Part shown: one piece after another, positions 22,150 to 32,643 of the stretch
Layout of the letters: each line of letters starts with the position of its first letter
How positions within the stretch are numbered: the stretch's first letter is position 1
Origin: Isoetes taiwanensis
Taxonomy: Eukaryota > Streptophyta > Lycopodiopsida > Isoetales > Isoetaceae
Reading direction: 5' to 3'
Assembly (NCBI GenBank): GCA_021234155.1
Contig: JAJEKV010000092.1
Location: forward strand, 248,001 to 312,000
Length of the DNA: 64,000 nt
Position numbers and translations under genes: made by a program
Notes under the pieces: model-generated
Database searches by the model: none
Told to the model about the DNA's origin: nothing
Seen by the model: only the letters and a program-made list of their open reading frames with translations

Positions 22150-23645
22150 GTGAAAAATAACCTACAGAATTCCCCAAGATTTTATGTAGATTCTCCTACA
22201 TTTCCTTAGATTCTATGAAGATTCCCTTGGATTATCCAAGACTCCTCTATATTCTCTAACGATTCTCATAGATTCTTCAAGAATCTATGTAGATTCTCGT
22301 AGAATCTCTAAGATCCTATGAAGATTCTCTTAGGCTCTCCAAGATTCCATCAAGATTCCCCTAGATTCTCAAAGGTTCCATCAGGATTCCCCTAGATTCC
22401 CAAAGATTCTCTCAAGATTCACTTGATTCCCCAAGATTCTATGTAGATTCTCCTAGATTCCCTAAGATCCTATCAAGATTTCCCTAGATTCTCAAGTATT
22501 CTATGAAGATTCCCCAGATTCCCATAGATCCTCTTGAGATTCCTATAGTCCTAAGACTCTCTTGAGATTCTCCAAAATTTTCAAAGACTATCCTAAGATT
22601 CCTATGGATTCCTCAAGAATCTATGCAGATTCTCTTAGCTTCCTTTACATCTTATGAGGATACCCCTAGATTAGCAAAGATTGTCTCAAGAATCCCATAG
22701 ATCCCACAAGATTCTACGTAGATTCTCCTAGATTCTCTAAGATCCTATGAAGATTCCTCCATATTCTCAAAGATCCTCCTGATTCCACTAGATTTCCTAA
22801 GGTTATATTGAGATTCCTCTAGATTCCTCAAGATCCCATGAAGATTCCTCTAGATTCTTTTAAATTACCATAGATTACATAAAATTCTAAGAAGATTCCT
22901 TTAGATTCTCCAAGATTTCCTAGATCTGTAAAGATTCCCTTAGATTCATCTAGATTCTCCCAAGATTTCCATAGAATCTATGTAGATCCTCTTAGCTTCC
23001 CTTACATCTTATAAGGACACCCCTAGATTCTCTCAAGAATTCCATAGATCCCCCAAGATTCCATGTAGATTCTCCTAGATTCTCTAAGATCCTATAAAGA
23101 TTCCCCTAGATTCTCAAAGGTCCTTTTGAGATTCCACTAGATTCCCTAAGGTTCCTTTAGATTCTCTAAGGTTCCATAGATTCTCAAAACTTGTATGAAG
23201 ATTCCCGTAGATTCATCTAGATTCCCCAAGATTCCCATAGGTTCCCCAAGATTCTATGTAGATTCTCCTAGATTCTCTAATCCTATGAAGATTCCCCTAG
23301 ATTCTCTAAGACTCCATCAAAATTCCCCTAGATTCTCAAAGATTTATGAAGATTCCACTAGATTCCTCTAGGTTTGCAAAGATTCTCTTGTGATTCTTTT
23401 AGATTTCTAAAGATTCTAATGAGATTCCTCTAGATTCTCAAAGATCCTAGGAAGGTTCCCCTAGATTCTCTTAGTGTACCATAGATTTCGTTAAGATTTA
23501 TGAAGATTCCGTTGGATTCTACTAGATTCGCAAAGATTCTCTTGTGATTCCTATAGATTCTTTAAGATTCTATTGAGATGCCTCTAAATTCTCAAAGATC
23601 TCAGAAAGATTTCCCTAGATTCTCTTAACATACGATAGATTCCAT
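22150..23645. repeat. 1.5-kb degenerate minisatellite built on AGATTC
   Basis: Roughly 120 repeats of a 10-14 bp unit of the type (A)AGATTCyyyT, often in pairs such as AGATTCCCCTAGATTCTCAA, or grouped in longer units with TCTATGTAGATTCTCCTAGA. Units have drifted freely. There are no long open frames. Confidence 0.9.
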
Positions 23646-24340
23646 TAAAATTCTAAGATAAGGATCCTTGGGATCCGATCAAGTTGGCTCCAACTATGAC
23701 GGTACGGTGGCAAAGCATCACTCCTTAAAGAGCTCTCGACGAGAGGAATCCAACAGCGTGGGCCCCACTTTAATCCGACCACTCTAGTGCAAGTTACGGG
23801 CCTTTGAATGCAATTAAGAAAAAGGAAGATTCCTAGAAAGTCCACTCAATAAATGCTTTGCCACCTCTTTACTTTTTTATTAATGAGGGTACCACCTCAC
23901 CTCATTTAAAAAAAACATATAATTTAAAATAAAACTCAATGGCTAGGATTTATCCTCACTTTTTGATCTAACGGCTAAGATCTGCTACACCAAATCACCC
24001 TTAAGGAATCTTCTTTGCACCTTCCCTACAAAAATCAAGGGCTATGATTTTGGCTTCCCCTTTGATCTGACGGTTCATAGATGGGGTGCATGCCCCCATG
24101 CATGCCCATGCATGCACACACATCTAAACATATGGCCGAGATTTAACCCCTAAAATTCGACGGCCGAGATGGAATGGAGCAACTGATGTGTCCCACACAT
24201 GAAAGTGTGTTTATCTCTAATATATTGTAATATGACCGATAACAGGGCAGCTTAAATGGTATTGTTTACAAAAATTTCTATGCTTACAATTGAACACGTG
24301 TAAGCCTCAAAATTTTTAGGAAGCAACCAGTGGGCTCGTG
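23646..24340. other. Spacer, no gene seen
   Basis: Mixed sequence with GGCCGAGAT repeated around 24130-24170 and CATGCATGC repeats at 24090-24120. No frame or RNA gene is recognised. Confidence 0.5.
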
Positions 24341-24353
24341 AAGCTTCTATTGG

Positions 24354-24481
24354 TTCTGGAACCTTCTAGAAGTCACGGTTCTCACGAAGCTCTCTCCATT
24401 CTAAAGGCAGCGAGAAGCTTCTCAAGGTATCTAGAAGCTTCTCTTGCAAGTTCTGGAAGGCTCTTTCGTTTCGTATAAAAA
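24354..24481 (+). promoter_or_regulatory. Heat-shock-element promoter with TATA box
   Basis: TTCTGGAACCTTCTAGAA at 24354-24371 is a perfect four-unit heat-shock element (alternating TTC and GAA every 5 bp). More units follow: GAAGCTTC at 24414-24421 and 24434-24441, and TTCTGGAA at 24451-24458. A TATA box, GTATAAAAAGG, begins at 24473. This spacing is that of small heat-shock protein gene promoters. No HSP reading frame follows; the next coding-like sequence is an RBM39-like retrocopy 580 bp downstream. Confidence 0.75.
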
Positions 24482-25059
24482 GGAGCAGGGCGAGCTCGCA
24501 ATTAAAGGTGCATTCTAAGTTAAGAAATAGACAGAACACATTTTGGATTGAAGATACGGAGAAGCGCATGCATCAGGACTTCAGTGTCGGTACTTCAGTG
24601 TCGGTTGTAGTAATCTAGGTGCTGGCTTCGCACGATGGGAGGGAAAGGAGCGCGTTTTTGTGCTCAATTGCATTTTTGTGCCCCGCTGCAAAAAATTCTT
24701 TCTCCTAAGCGATGGCACTTTTGATTTGCTCAACCAGAAATCTGTCACCACGAATATAAGCTTACAAAAGGCTGTAGAAGTTGAGTTTGTTGGTTTGGCA
24801 AATTGCTAGAAGGCGATTGTGTTATGGCGTGAATTCGAAAAGATATGATCCTTTATCGGCCAGCAGTTAGTACCATCTAAAAATTGACAGTAAATTGGAA
24901 CTGCGCTTTACGGCGGTGGAAGCCACGATCTTTGCCGATGGGCCCAGAGATACTAATTCTCAGCTTTTAATCTGTGTTTGCATGCTGGATTAAGGACCTC
25001 TTGAAACTGTAATTGCCCTTTTCTACATGTTTTCCCTCTTTGGATTCGCTCTTATAGCT
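24482..25059. other. Leader-like region downstream of the heat-shock promoter, no frame
   Basis: Could be the transcribed leader of whatever the promoter drives. AACAGAACACATTTTGG-like text is consistent with a 5' UTR, but no start codon opens a long frame. Confidence 0.35.
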
Positions 25060-26180
25060 AAGGTCCTGAACATAAGACCTGATCCCAAGCCAAAGCCTCT
25101 GTTGAAGGGAAAGGGAGTATTCTAACGAAAGATCTAAGGAAAAGGGTGGAGAAAGATCTAGGGACCGGGAGAGAGATGGAGAAAGATCCAGGGACCGGGA
25201 AAGAGAGAGAGAGAATTTTAAAGACCATGAAAGAGATAAAGAGAAATCTAAAGACCCGGAAAGAGAGAGAGAAAAATCTAGGGACCGGGAAAGAGAGAGA
25301 GAAATCTAGGGACCGGGAAAAAGAAAGATCTCATGGAAGAAGTATGGACAGAGATCATCGCTCTGTAGAGCGTGATAGAGAAAATTCTGATTTCAAAAGG
25401 GCCAGGAGTAAAGAAGCTGCCTCAGCCGAACCAGAGGCAGATCCTGAAAGGGACCAAAGGACTGTTTTTGCCTACCAAATTTGCCTGCGTGCAGATGAGT
25501 ATGATGTTTATAATTTTTTCTCACAGGCAGGTAAAGTTCGTGACGTTCGGTTGATTATAAACAGAAACACAGGGAGGTCAAAAGGTGTGGGATATATTAA
25601 ATTTTATGATGCAGTGTCAGTTGCAACAGCAATTGGTCTCTCAGGGCAACCCTTGCGCGGGCAGCCAATTATGGGACTAAATCCAGGAAGCCTTGATGTT
25701 GATGAGAGAATTGGTCTAACTTAAGTGCTAGTTCAAGGGCTCTGCTGATGCAAAAGCTAGACCGCAGTAAAGCTGCTCGGGATGCAACAAATGCCTTAGC
25801 AACTTCTACCTTGGGGTTCACATCTGTAGCTTCTTCAATTGGACAGGCTGGAGTCCCTAAAACTACTTCCCAGTCTATTGGCACACCAAGTGAGTATTTA
25901 ATACTGAAAAATATGTTTGATCCAACTACAGAGAATAAACCAGATTTTGACCTCGAGATTAAAGAAGAAGTATTGGAAGAATGTTCAAAATTTGGAGCCA
26001 TTAAACATATACATATTGATAAGCATAGCCTCGGGCATGTGTATCTTCAATTTGATAGTATAAATGCTGCTATAAGTACCCAGAGATCCCTTCATGGCCG
26101 ATGGTTTGCAGGAAAGGTGGTCACAGCAACCTTTATGACACAAACTTCATATGAATACAGGTTCCGGAAAAACAAATAGT
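25060..26180 (+). pseudogene. Intronless RBM39/CAPER-like splicing factor retrocopy, RRM2 deleted
   Basis: The sequence carries an Arg/Ser/Asp/Glu-rich part (GERSRDRERDGERSRDRERE frame), the linker EPEADPERDQRTVFAYQICL, RRM1 (VYNFFSQAGKVRDVRLI, SKGVGYIKFYD), then jumps directly to SLDVDERIGL and SSRALLMQKLDRSKAARDAT, and ends with the RRM3/UHM part (LILKNMFDPT, EEVLEECSKFGAIKHIHIDK, SYEYRFRKNK, stop near 26178). RBM39-like proteins bind RNA and U2AF in splicing; they normally have a second RRM between these parts. It is missing here, and the frame shifts near 25300 and near 25720. Absence of introns points to reverse transcription of an mRNA. It is very likely dead. Confidence 0.88.
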
Positions 26181-26314
26181 GTTTCGTTTATTTTTGAAAT
26201 TTCTGATGATTTGCAAAGGCATGCACTGAAGAGCATGCTTAATTCCAGGATGAGAGACTGGTTCTGCTAGGGGCTTTCCTGAAACCCAAAATGATCATTC
26301 TATTTGGTCTTAGG

Positions 26315-26502
26315 TTTGCAGCTTCGTATATTCTGAGTATGGCTCCGTAATTGTTATTCCATAGCCTCAGGCTCACTTATGTTGTCATTTTCCATGATAT
26401 AGCTCTTGAGTTTGCAGCTTCGTATATTCTGAGTATGGCTCCGTAATTGTACTTATTCCATAGCCTCAGGCTCCCTTATGTTGTCATTTTCCATGATATA
26501 GC
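26315..26502. repeat. Tandem duplication of about 90 bp downstream of the retrocopy
   Basis: TTTGCAGCTTCGTATATTCT starts at 26315 and again at 26411; each copy runs to CATTTTCCATGATATAGC. The two differ by a few bases. Confidence 0.85.
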
Positions 26503-27580
26503 CTGCATCAAATTTGTCTCTATAGTAAAACTTGGGCAGCTTCAATATTTTTAAAACTTGGGCCGATTGATTTATTTGCTGATGCAGTAAGTTTCATAAA
26601 GTTCAAGTTTCTTACTTGGTCCAATTCATTATTAAGAGCACCCTCTTTTTCTGTATTTGACATATTAATGATTTATTTATTTGACATATTAATGATTTAT
26701 CTTTCTGCCAACAACATCATTCAGCTTTTTTACGCCAGGCAATTGTGAATCATCTGTTTTCATTGCGATTATTTATGAATAATGACTTTCAAGTTGCAAG
26801 ATGGCTTCTATGTAGAAGCTTTCGTATCAATCCAAGATGGCTCCTATGTAGAAGCTTTCGTATCAATCCAACCTCTACTTGGGCAAATCAACGTTTCATA
26901 AGGATTTTTTCTAGTGGACTCTTTATCTGTTGAATGAAGAATTATTAAATTAAAGCAATACTTAGGGATATTCTTGAGAACTTGGTAAAGGTCAAAGCAA
27001 AAGTGGATATCTGATGTGCTTCGTGATCATTACTTAGCATGAAGGACCAAGCTTTTTTTGCAGGAAAATGCATTGCTACTTTTATGTCACAAATTTTGCA
27101 TTGCAGAAACATTTTGGATTGCAAGAACACCATTCTCCTGCAAAAACTTGCCCGGGAGTTGAATCTTTGATTTTTATTGCCAATCCTTGATTTCTATTGC
27201 GACAATTGTAAGTTTGTAGTCGAGAAGAAACATGATGCCTCACAATTGCTATCCTGGAGATTCAATTTTGCCATTAGTTATAAATCTTTGCATAAAAAAA
27301 ATAAAAGTTTTAAGTCATTAGTATTTTAGCCACTAATATATGTCATACTTAGAATTGGGCATGATAAATGTTGAAGAGGATGATTGCTACATAGAGCACA
27401 TAAAGCACAATTTTCAATTGTCAAGCATCCGTTTCTACTAATGACAAGATTGAATCGTCATTTAGTTTCACCGACATCATGGATCTAAGTAGTAATATTA
27501 ATACAAATTTCTTACAATTAAATCTTTTGTTAAAAAACAAGATGGCGAAGGCCACCGCGATAAGGTCTTATATATATAAT
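26503..27580. other. AT-rich spacer with short duplications
   Basis: TTTGACATATTAATGATTTA is doubled at 26655-26700, and a 36-bp unit containing CTATGTAGAAGCTTTCGTAT is doubled at about 26802-26873. No gene is seen. Confidence 0.55.
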
Positions 27581-27584
27581 GATA

Positions 27585-28595
27585 TCATGGGGGATAAAAA
27601 TATGTACATGTATCAGGTAAGTGCCTGATGACCGAGCTGATCTTGGCGATCCATGATCTCTTGAAGATATGATCCCAACCTCCGTACCGAGCTTGTGCTC
27701 CGCATCTCATGCAGGGGCTGGCCAGGATGGACCAGGTCAGCATAGCTCTGAAGGGTGTGGCATTCGTCTTCCACAGCTCCAACCTAGCAACGTTGACAAA
27801 GCCTCTCCTGACACGGCTCCCCAATCTATCTCCCCGTCTCAATCCGGAGATAGTGTGCACCTGTGCGGATAGAGGCTATGGATCTGCGCTTTTTCATGGG
27901 TAGATGAGTGCGCAGGTAGCATTGCGGGGCCCGCTCCAACATGGGATTTATGTGGCACTGATAAAGTGCCGCCTTGACCTGTTCAAGGGTGCTGGCATCC
28001 CATAACTTGCTGAGGAAGCATGTGTTAAGGTACTGTCTGAGACTGCAGTGATCTGTCTCCGTTTGCACTCCGATGCACATGTGCTCCTGCACATTCCATC
28101 TGGCCAGCCACTGAGCTCTCTTTTTCCCCCAGCAGGCTTTTAGGCGTTGAGGCCCCTTTACCACAGTGTAAGCGAGGTTAGGGAGACGAGTATCGTCCAT
28201 GCTGACCACTTTCTGCAAATAGACGATGTGTCTGTCAAGGGCCCCCCTTTGAAGAGGCAAGAAGCCTATTTCTTGCAACAGTATCTGGTATGGGACTGTG
28301 GACTTCACCCCAGAGCCCATGCCAAGAAAGCTTTTTGCACCTGCTCCAAGTCATTCCAAGTGGCGAGGGAAATCACTGAGCCCCAGACCTCGACCCCATA
28401 CAAAAGTACAGGTTCTACTAGCACCTTGAATAGGTGCGATTGGTGGGTCCAATCATATAGCTCTGCCTTGTGGCTATTGTTTTGCATTGCGTAGAGTGCC
28501 TTCCAACCCGCTGCGACTCGCAGCTGGATGGAATTGTCCAGTTCATGGCCGATGGGAACTCCACCTCCAAATATTTGTATATATATATATGTCAA
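27585..28595 (-). mobile_element. LINE (non-LTR retrotransposon) C-terminal ORF2 fragment
   Basis: Minus-strand frames give ELYDWTHQSHLFKVLVEPVL, LLYGVEVWGSVISLATWNDL, EQVQKAFLAWALG, then VKSTVPYQILLQEIGFLPLQ and LPMKKRRSIASIRTGAHYLR. The same protein occurs in the LINE at 40008-46330 (EPVLLYGAEVCGPVISLNTW). This is the part behind the reverse transcriptase core in non-LTR elements. The frame changes near 28310 and near 27830. No RT catalytic motif or endonuclease is present, so the copy is truncated. Confidence 0.75.
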
Positions 28596-28884
28596 AAAAT
28601 AACCATTATTATTAAAAGTAAAACCTCCCGTTCTTGAAACTTGAAATTTGGTACATACCTTTGGGCCTCCAAAGATCTGAGCTTCCGGCTATGGATATTC
28701 GTGCAAGGATTTTCGGGCTTACCAGTGTGTTGACTTTTGCAAAGATTTCAAGCTTGCTAGAGAAGATCTTGAAGGTAAGATTCTGTAAACTTTAATCTAT
28801 AAGATAAATATTGTGTACTTTTGTTTTCGAAAAAAAATGGCCGGTTTAAGCCGATGAAAACTCACCGGTATTGAAGAATCTGAA
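28596..28884. other. Spacer, no gene seen
   Basis: AT-rich, with a TATATATA run at 28576-28592. Nothing is recognised before the edge of the 5S array. Confidence 0.5.
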
Positions 28885-28954
28885 GCTTTCTTTTCACAGT
28901 GTCTCTCCACTTACCTTGATGGGATCCGGTGTGGTAGCGCTGGTATGACTGCAC
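28885..28954. repeat. Left edge of 5S array: inverted spacer piece joined to a 5S fragment
   Basis: CTTTCTTTTCACAGTGTCTC and the following CACTTACCTT are the reverse complement of the spacer phrase AAGGTAAGTGGAGAGACAC.GTGAAAAG seen upstream of the other units. This directly abuts GATGGGATCCGGTGTGGTAG (28919 on), the last ~38 bp of a 5S gene in the normal array direction. An inversion breakpoint therefore lies at about 28918. Confidence 0.75.
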
Positions 28955-29188
28955 CATGAAGGAGGAGGGTTGCTTTGGAGGGGGTAGCATGTCTAACAGG
29001 AGTGGAGGAGGTCTAGAATGTGCACAAGGTGGCGGGAGCGGGCCGACCGCGCTTAGTGGCGGGAGCGGGCCGACCGCGCTTACGCCTTGACTGCACGCCT
29101 TGCAATGCCCAGGAAAGAGCAAGTAAAATCAAGGTAAGTGGAGCAAAAAAGGCATCTCTGAGGATGGGGGAGCAAAACTATGGTGGTT

Positions 29189-29305
29189 GGGTGCAGCATC
29201 AGGACGTTTCGGGAGGTCACCCATCCCAGTACTATTCCCGCCCAGTCGCGCTAAACTTCAGAATTCTGATGGGATCTAGTGTGGTAGCACTGGTATGATC
29301 GCACC
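29189..29305 (-). rRNA. 5S rRNA, copy 1 (degenerate)
   Basis: On the minus strand it begins GGTGCGATCATACCAGTGCT and ends in a 3' part like AACGTCCTGATGCTGCACCC. Several changes fall in conserved positions (for example TTCTGAAGTTTAGCGCG in place of CTCCGAAGTTAAGCG), so it is probably a 5S pseudogene. Confidence 0.85.
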
Positions 29306-29551
29306 ACGAAGGAGGGATATGAAATACATATAAGGGGGTTACTTTGGAAGGGGTAGCACATCTAGCAGGAGTGGAGGAGGCATCTAGAATGTGCACAAGG
29401 TGGCGGGAGCGGGCCGACCGCGCTTACGCCTTGACTGCACGCGTTGCAATGCCAAGGAAAGAGCAAGTAAAATTAAGGTAAGTGGAGAGACACCGTGAAA
29501 AGATAGCAAAAGAGGCATCTCTGAGGATGGGGGAGCAAAAGTGTGGTGGTT

Positions 29552-29668
29552 GGGTGCAGCACCGGGACTTCCCGGGAGGTCACCCATCCCAGTACTATTC
29601 CGGCCCAAGCGCGCTTAACTTCGGAGTTCTGATGGGATCCGGTGTGGTAGCGCTGGTATGACCGCACC
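29552..29668 (-). rRNA. 5S rRNA, copy 2 (closest to plant consensus)
   Basis: Reading the minus strand: GGTGCGGTCATACCAGCGCT, then GGATCCCATCAGAACTCCGA, AGTTAAGCGCGCTTGGGCC, GGATGGGTGACCTCCCGGGA, ending GTGCTGCACCC. This is the standard plant 5S order, including the internal promoter (A box GTTAAGCGCGCT..., C box GGATGGGTGACC). It is the only copy that looks functional. Confidence 0.95.
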
Positions 29669-29891
29669 ACGAAAGGTATGAAATGCATGTAAGGGAGTTG
29701 TTTTGGAGGGGGTAACACGTCTAGTAGAAGTGGAGGAGCCACCTGGGAACGGGCTGACCGCGCTTATGCGTTGACTGCACACTTTGCAATGTCTAGGAAA
29801 GAGCAAGTAAAATTAAGGTAAGTGGAGAGACACCGTGAAAAGAAAGCAAAAGAGGCATTTCTGAGGATGGGGGAGCAAAAGTGTGGTGGTT

Positions 29892-30008
29892 GGGTGCAAC
29901 ATTGGGACTTCCCGACAGGTCGCCCATCCCAATACTATTCTGGCCCAAGTGCGCTTAACTTCGAAGTTCTAATGGGATCCGGTGTGGTAGCACTGATATG
30001 ACCGCAAC
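29892..30008 (-). rRNA. 5S rRNA, copy 3 (mutated)
   Basis: Same layout, but with GTTGCGGTCATATCAGTGCT at the start and GGATGGGCGACCTGTCGGGA in the C-box region. Many C-to-T and G-to-A type changes suggest methylation-driven decay. Confidence 0.85.
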
Positions 30009-30257
30009 ACGAAGGAGAAGAGATATGAAATGCATGTAAAGGGGTTGCCTTGGAGGGGGTAGCACATCTAGCAGGAGTGGAGGAGGAACCTACAATGTGC
30101 ACAAGGTGGCGGGAGCGGGCCGACCGCGCTTACGCCTTGACTGCTCGCTTTGCAATGCCCAGGAAAGAGCAAGTAAAATTAAGGTAAGTGGAGAGACACC
30201 GTGAAAAGAAAGCAAAAGAGACATCTCTGAGGATGGGGGAGCAAAAATGTGGTGGTT

Positions 30258-30375
30258 GGGTGCAGCATTGGGACTTCCCGGAAGGTCACCCATCCCAGTA
30301 CTATTCCGGGCCAAGCGCGTTTTAACTTCGGAGTTCTGATGGGATCCGTTGTGGTAGCACTGGTATGACCGCACC
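30258..30375 (-). rRNA. 5S rRNA, copy 4 (mutated)
   Basis: Complete length, with an extra base near GTTAAAACGCGC and GGATGGGTGACCTTCCGGGA in the 3' half. Probably not functional because the A-box area is altered. Confidence 0.85.
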
Positions 30376-30624
30376 ACGAAGAAGAAGGGATATGAAATGC
30401 ATGTAAGGGGGTTGCTTTGGAGGGTGTAGAACGTCTAGCAGGAGTGGAGGAGGCACCTAGAATGTGCACAAGGTGGGGGGAGAGCGCCGACCGCGCTTAC
30501 GCCTTGACTGCTCGCTTTGCAATGCCCAGGAAAGAGCAAGTAAAATCAAGGTAAGTGGAGAGACACTGTGAAAAGAAAGAAAAAGAGGCATCTCTGAGGA
30601 TGGGGGAGCAAAAGTGCGGTGGTT

Positions 30625-30741
30625 GGATGCAGCACCGGGACTTCCCAAAAGGTCACCCATCCCAGTACCATTCCGACCCAAGCGTGATTAACTTCAGAGT
30701 TCTGATGGGATCCAGTGTGGTAAGGCTGGTATGACAACACC
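30625..30741 (-). rRNA. 5S rRNA, copy 5 (mutated)
   Basis: Starts GGTGTTGTCATACCAGCCTT and carries GTTAATCACGCTTGGGTCG and GGTGACCTTTTGGGAAGTCC. It is the most decayed full-length copy, at the right end of the array. Confidence 0.8.
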
Positions 30742-31204
30742 ACAAAAAGGGAGGGATATGAAACGCATATAAGGGGGTTGCTTTGGAGGCCGTAGCACGT
30801 CTAGCAAGAGTGGAGGAGGCACCTAGAATGTGCACAAGGTGACGGGAGTGGGCCAATCGTGCTTATGCCTTGACTGCTCGCTTTGCAATGCCCATGAAAG
30901 AGCACACTCAAGGAAGTGCCCGCACCACTCAAGGTAACCTAAGCTTTAAGATTATGCATCATTTTCCCTGAAGTTCTTGAGAAAATGCCCCGGTTCCAAT
31001 ATAGGCTCTGAGAAGTCCGTGAAGAATGGTCTCGAGTATGGCCTCTTCGAGCTATGGCATCTTGAAGCACCAGCTATGGCATCTTCAAGGCCATAGAAGC
31101 CTATCCAAGTCGTATTTAATTAAAGTGGGACAAATCTTGAATTTTGGGACTCGGCCTGAAAATGGGACTCAGAAATTTCAGAAAGTTGAGCGAGGTGAGA
31201 TCGA

Positions 31205-31528
31205 AGGGGGGGGAAGGGGAAGGGAAGGGGAAGGGGAAGGGGAAGGAGAAGAAGGGGCAAGGGAGAAGAAGGGCAAAGAGGCAAGGGGCAAGGGGAACGA
31301 AAGGGGAGGGGCAAGGGGAAGGGGAAGGGGAAGGAGAAGGGGCAAGGGAGAAGAAGGGGCAAAGAGGCAAGGGGCAAGGGGCAGGGAAGGGGAAGGAGAA
31401 GAAGGAGGGGGGGGGGGGCAAGGGAGAAGGGGGCAAGGGGCAAGGGGCAAGGGGAGAAGGGGCAAGGGGCAAGGGGGAAGGTGGCAAGGGGCAAGGGAGA
31501 AGAGGGGCAAGGGCAAGGGAAGGGGGGC
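31205..31528 (+). repeat. Purine-only GGGGAAGG/GGGGCAAG tandem repeat
   Basis: About 320 bp of GGGGAAGGGGAAGGAGAAG and GGGGCAAGGGGCAAGGGG units with almost no pyrimidine except C. Long frames on both strands are artefacts of the composition. G-runs could form quadruplexes. Confidence 0.95.
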
Positions 31529-31529
31529 A

Positions 31530-31662
31530 TAATTTAATTAATTAATTAAATAAATAACTAATAAAAAAATAAATAATTTAATTAATTTAATTAAATAAAT
31601 AACTAATAAAAAAAATATAAATCATTCTCCTCTTCTCGACTAGTGAGTCGAGAAGAGGAGAA
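31530..31662. repeat. AATTAATT-rich block and a 38-bp palindrome
   Basis: TAATTTAATTAATTAATTAA-type sequence at 31530-31620, then TTCTCCTCTTCTCGAC...GTCGAGAAGAGGAGAA at 31625-31662: a 16-bp arm palindrome around TAGTGA, related to the family palindrome. Confidence 0.85.
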
Positions 31663-32022
31663 ATGGACTAGTGATTGATCAGATGGCTGGAAGGCTCCAC
31701 TAATAAACCCCCCCTAACGCACTCATTCAGTAACGCATGTGGAATGTTAGTGGCGGAAGAAGAGGAGCAGGAGGCATGCCAGCCATGTGCGGCTGAGTCT
31801 GCGTCGTCGGAAACTGCTCCAAAATTTGAGTTTCAGGTCACATTCTGTGAATCCATAGCCACAAATAAACAATTTATAATTTTCTTTAGAAATGATCAAT
31901 CAAATCGTCCAATATGATGGAGATGCAGTATATACAGCAAAGCCTATACATGTTTTTCTGTTGCGATCGATCATAACATGCAATCTGCAAGTTCTCAAAA
32001 ATCTAATCAACCAGTTAAAAAA

Positions 32023-32643
32023 TCATAAAGGTTTATAAAGAGAACCGAGATCAACGAGGTCAGATTCCGCACCAAACAGGCTCAAACTGGATTCCAATTC
32101 CGACCAAAGGGGCTCGGAGAAGCAGCAACTGTTAGCACTGGAAGAACAGATTGGAAAAAAATCGGAGGAGCCGGTAGGGATGGGTCCAAATACAGGCGAA
32201 TCATCCACGGGATTGGAGGAAATCTGATGGCGGAAATCAGGATGGGAAGAAACAGAGGTAGAATCAGAGAGAGAATCGAGGGATTTTTTCTTATGAGATG
32301 AATCAGAGTTATCACAGAGGGATTCATTAGAAAGGGAAGAATCGGGGAGGTTGAGGCGGGCAGCGGGGCCGTAGTGCAATTTAGCCGCGTCGTCGTAAGC
32401 GCGGGCAGCTTCTTCAGCAGTGGAGTAAGTACCGAGCCAGAGGCGAGCGCCGCGGTTGGGTTCTCTGATTTCGGCGACCCATTTGCCCCAAGTTCGCTGC
32501 CGGACTCCCCTGTATTGGCACAGAGCATTCTTGGGTCCCCCCTTCCCTCTCATGCACCCCTTCTTCGACCCTTTCATCGGCGATCTCCTCACTGCCCTCT
32601 TCCCGGCCCCTTTCTGCTCCATCTGCGCTCCCTTTTCCATCAT
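32023..32643 (-). CDS. DREB2-type AP2/ERF transcription factor, 206 aa, intronless
   Basis: One AP2/ERF domain at residues 44-100 ([20 protein letters not shown], then [20 protein letters not shown], ending ARLNLP). It is preceded by the DREB2 (A-2) signature [14 protein letters not shown] and a basic stretch ([14 protein letters not shown]) that may be a nuclear signal. The family binds the DRE/CRT core A/GCCGAC in promoters of drought, heat and salt-response genes; the WVAEIREP segment carries the Val and Glu typical of DREBs. Two adjacent ATGs (32643, 32640) could serve as start. The C-terminal half is Ser-rich with an acidic/Leu end ([20 protein letters not shown]), a likely activation region. 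The frame is intact, and it lies inside the inverted-repeat unit at 31107-35201. Confidence 0.93.
   Translation of the reverse strand: MMEKGAQMEQKGAGKRAVRRSPMKGSKKGCMRGKGGPKNALCQYRGVRQRTWGKWVAEIREPNRGARLWLGTYSTAEEAARAYDDAAKLHYGPAARLNLPDSSLSNESLCDNSDSSHKKKSLDSLSDSTSVSSHPDFRHQISSNPVDDSPVFGPIPTGSSDFFPICSSSANSCCFSEPLWSELESSLSLFGAESDLVDLGSLYKPL

Larger units (their letters stand above)
28955..30910 (-). repeat. 5S rDNA spacers, unit about 340-367 bp
   Basis: Units start at 29189, 29552, 29892, 30258 and 30625 (periods 363, 340, 366, 367). Each spacer has GGTGGCGGGAGCGGGCCGAC, CGCGCTTACGCCTTGACTGC and GAGGATGGGGGAGCAAAA. Spacer 1 has a 27-bp duplication of the GGCGGGAGCGGGCCGACCG block (29030-29084). 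The last spacer ends near 30910. Confidence 0.9.

Noticed and set aside
29384-30856. Frames of 65-96 codons on the minus strand
   Set aside because: They lie over the 5S genes and spacers and repeat with the 5S unit.
31026-31545. Long overlapping frames on both strands rich in Gly/Arg/Glu or Pro/Ser/Leu
   Set aside because: They come from the GGGGAAGGGGCAA repeat; frames are open only because of composition.
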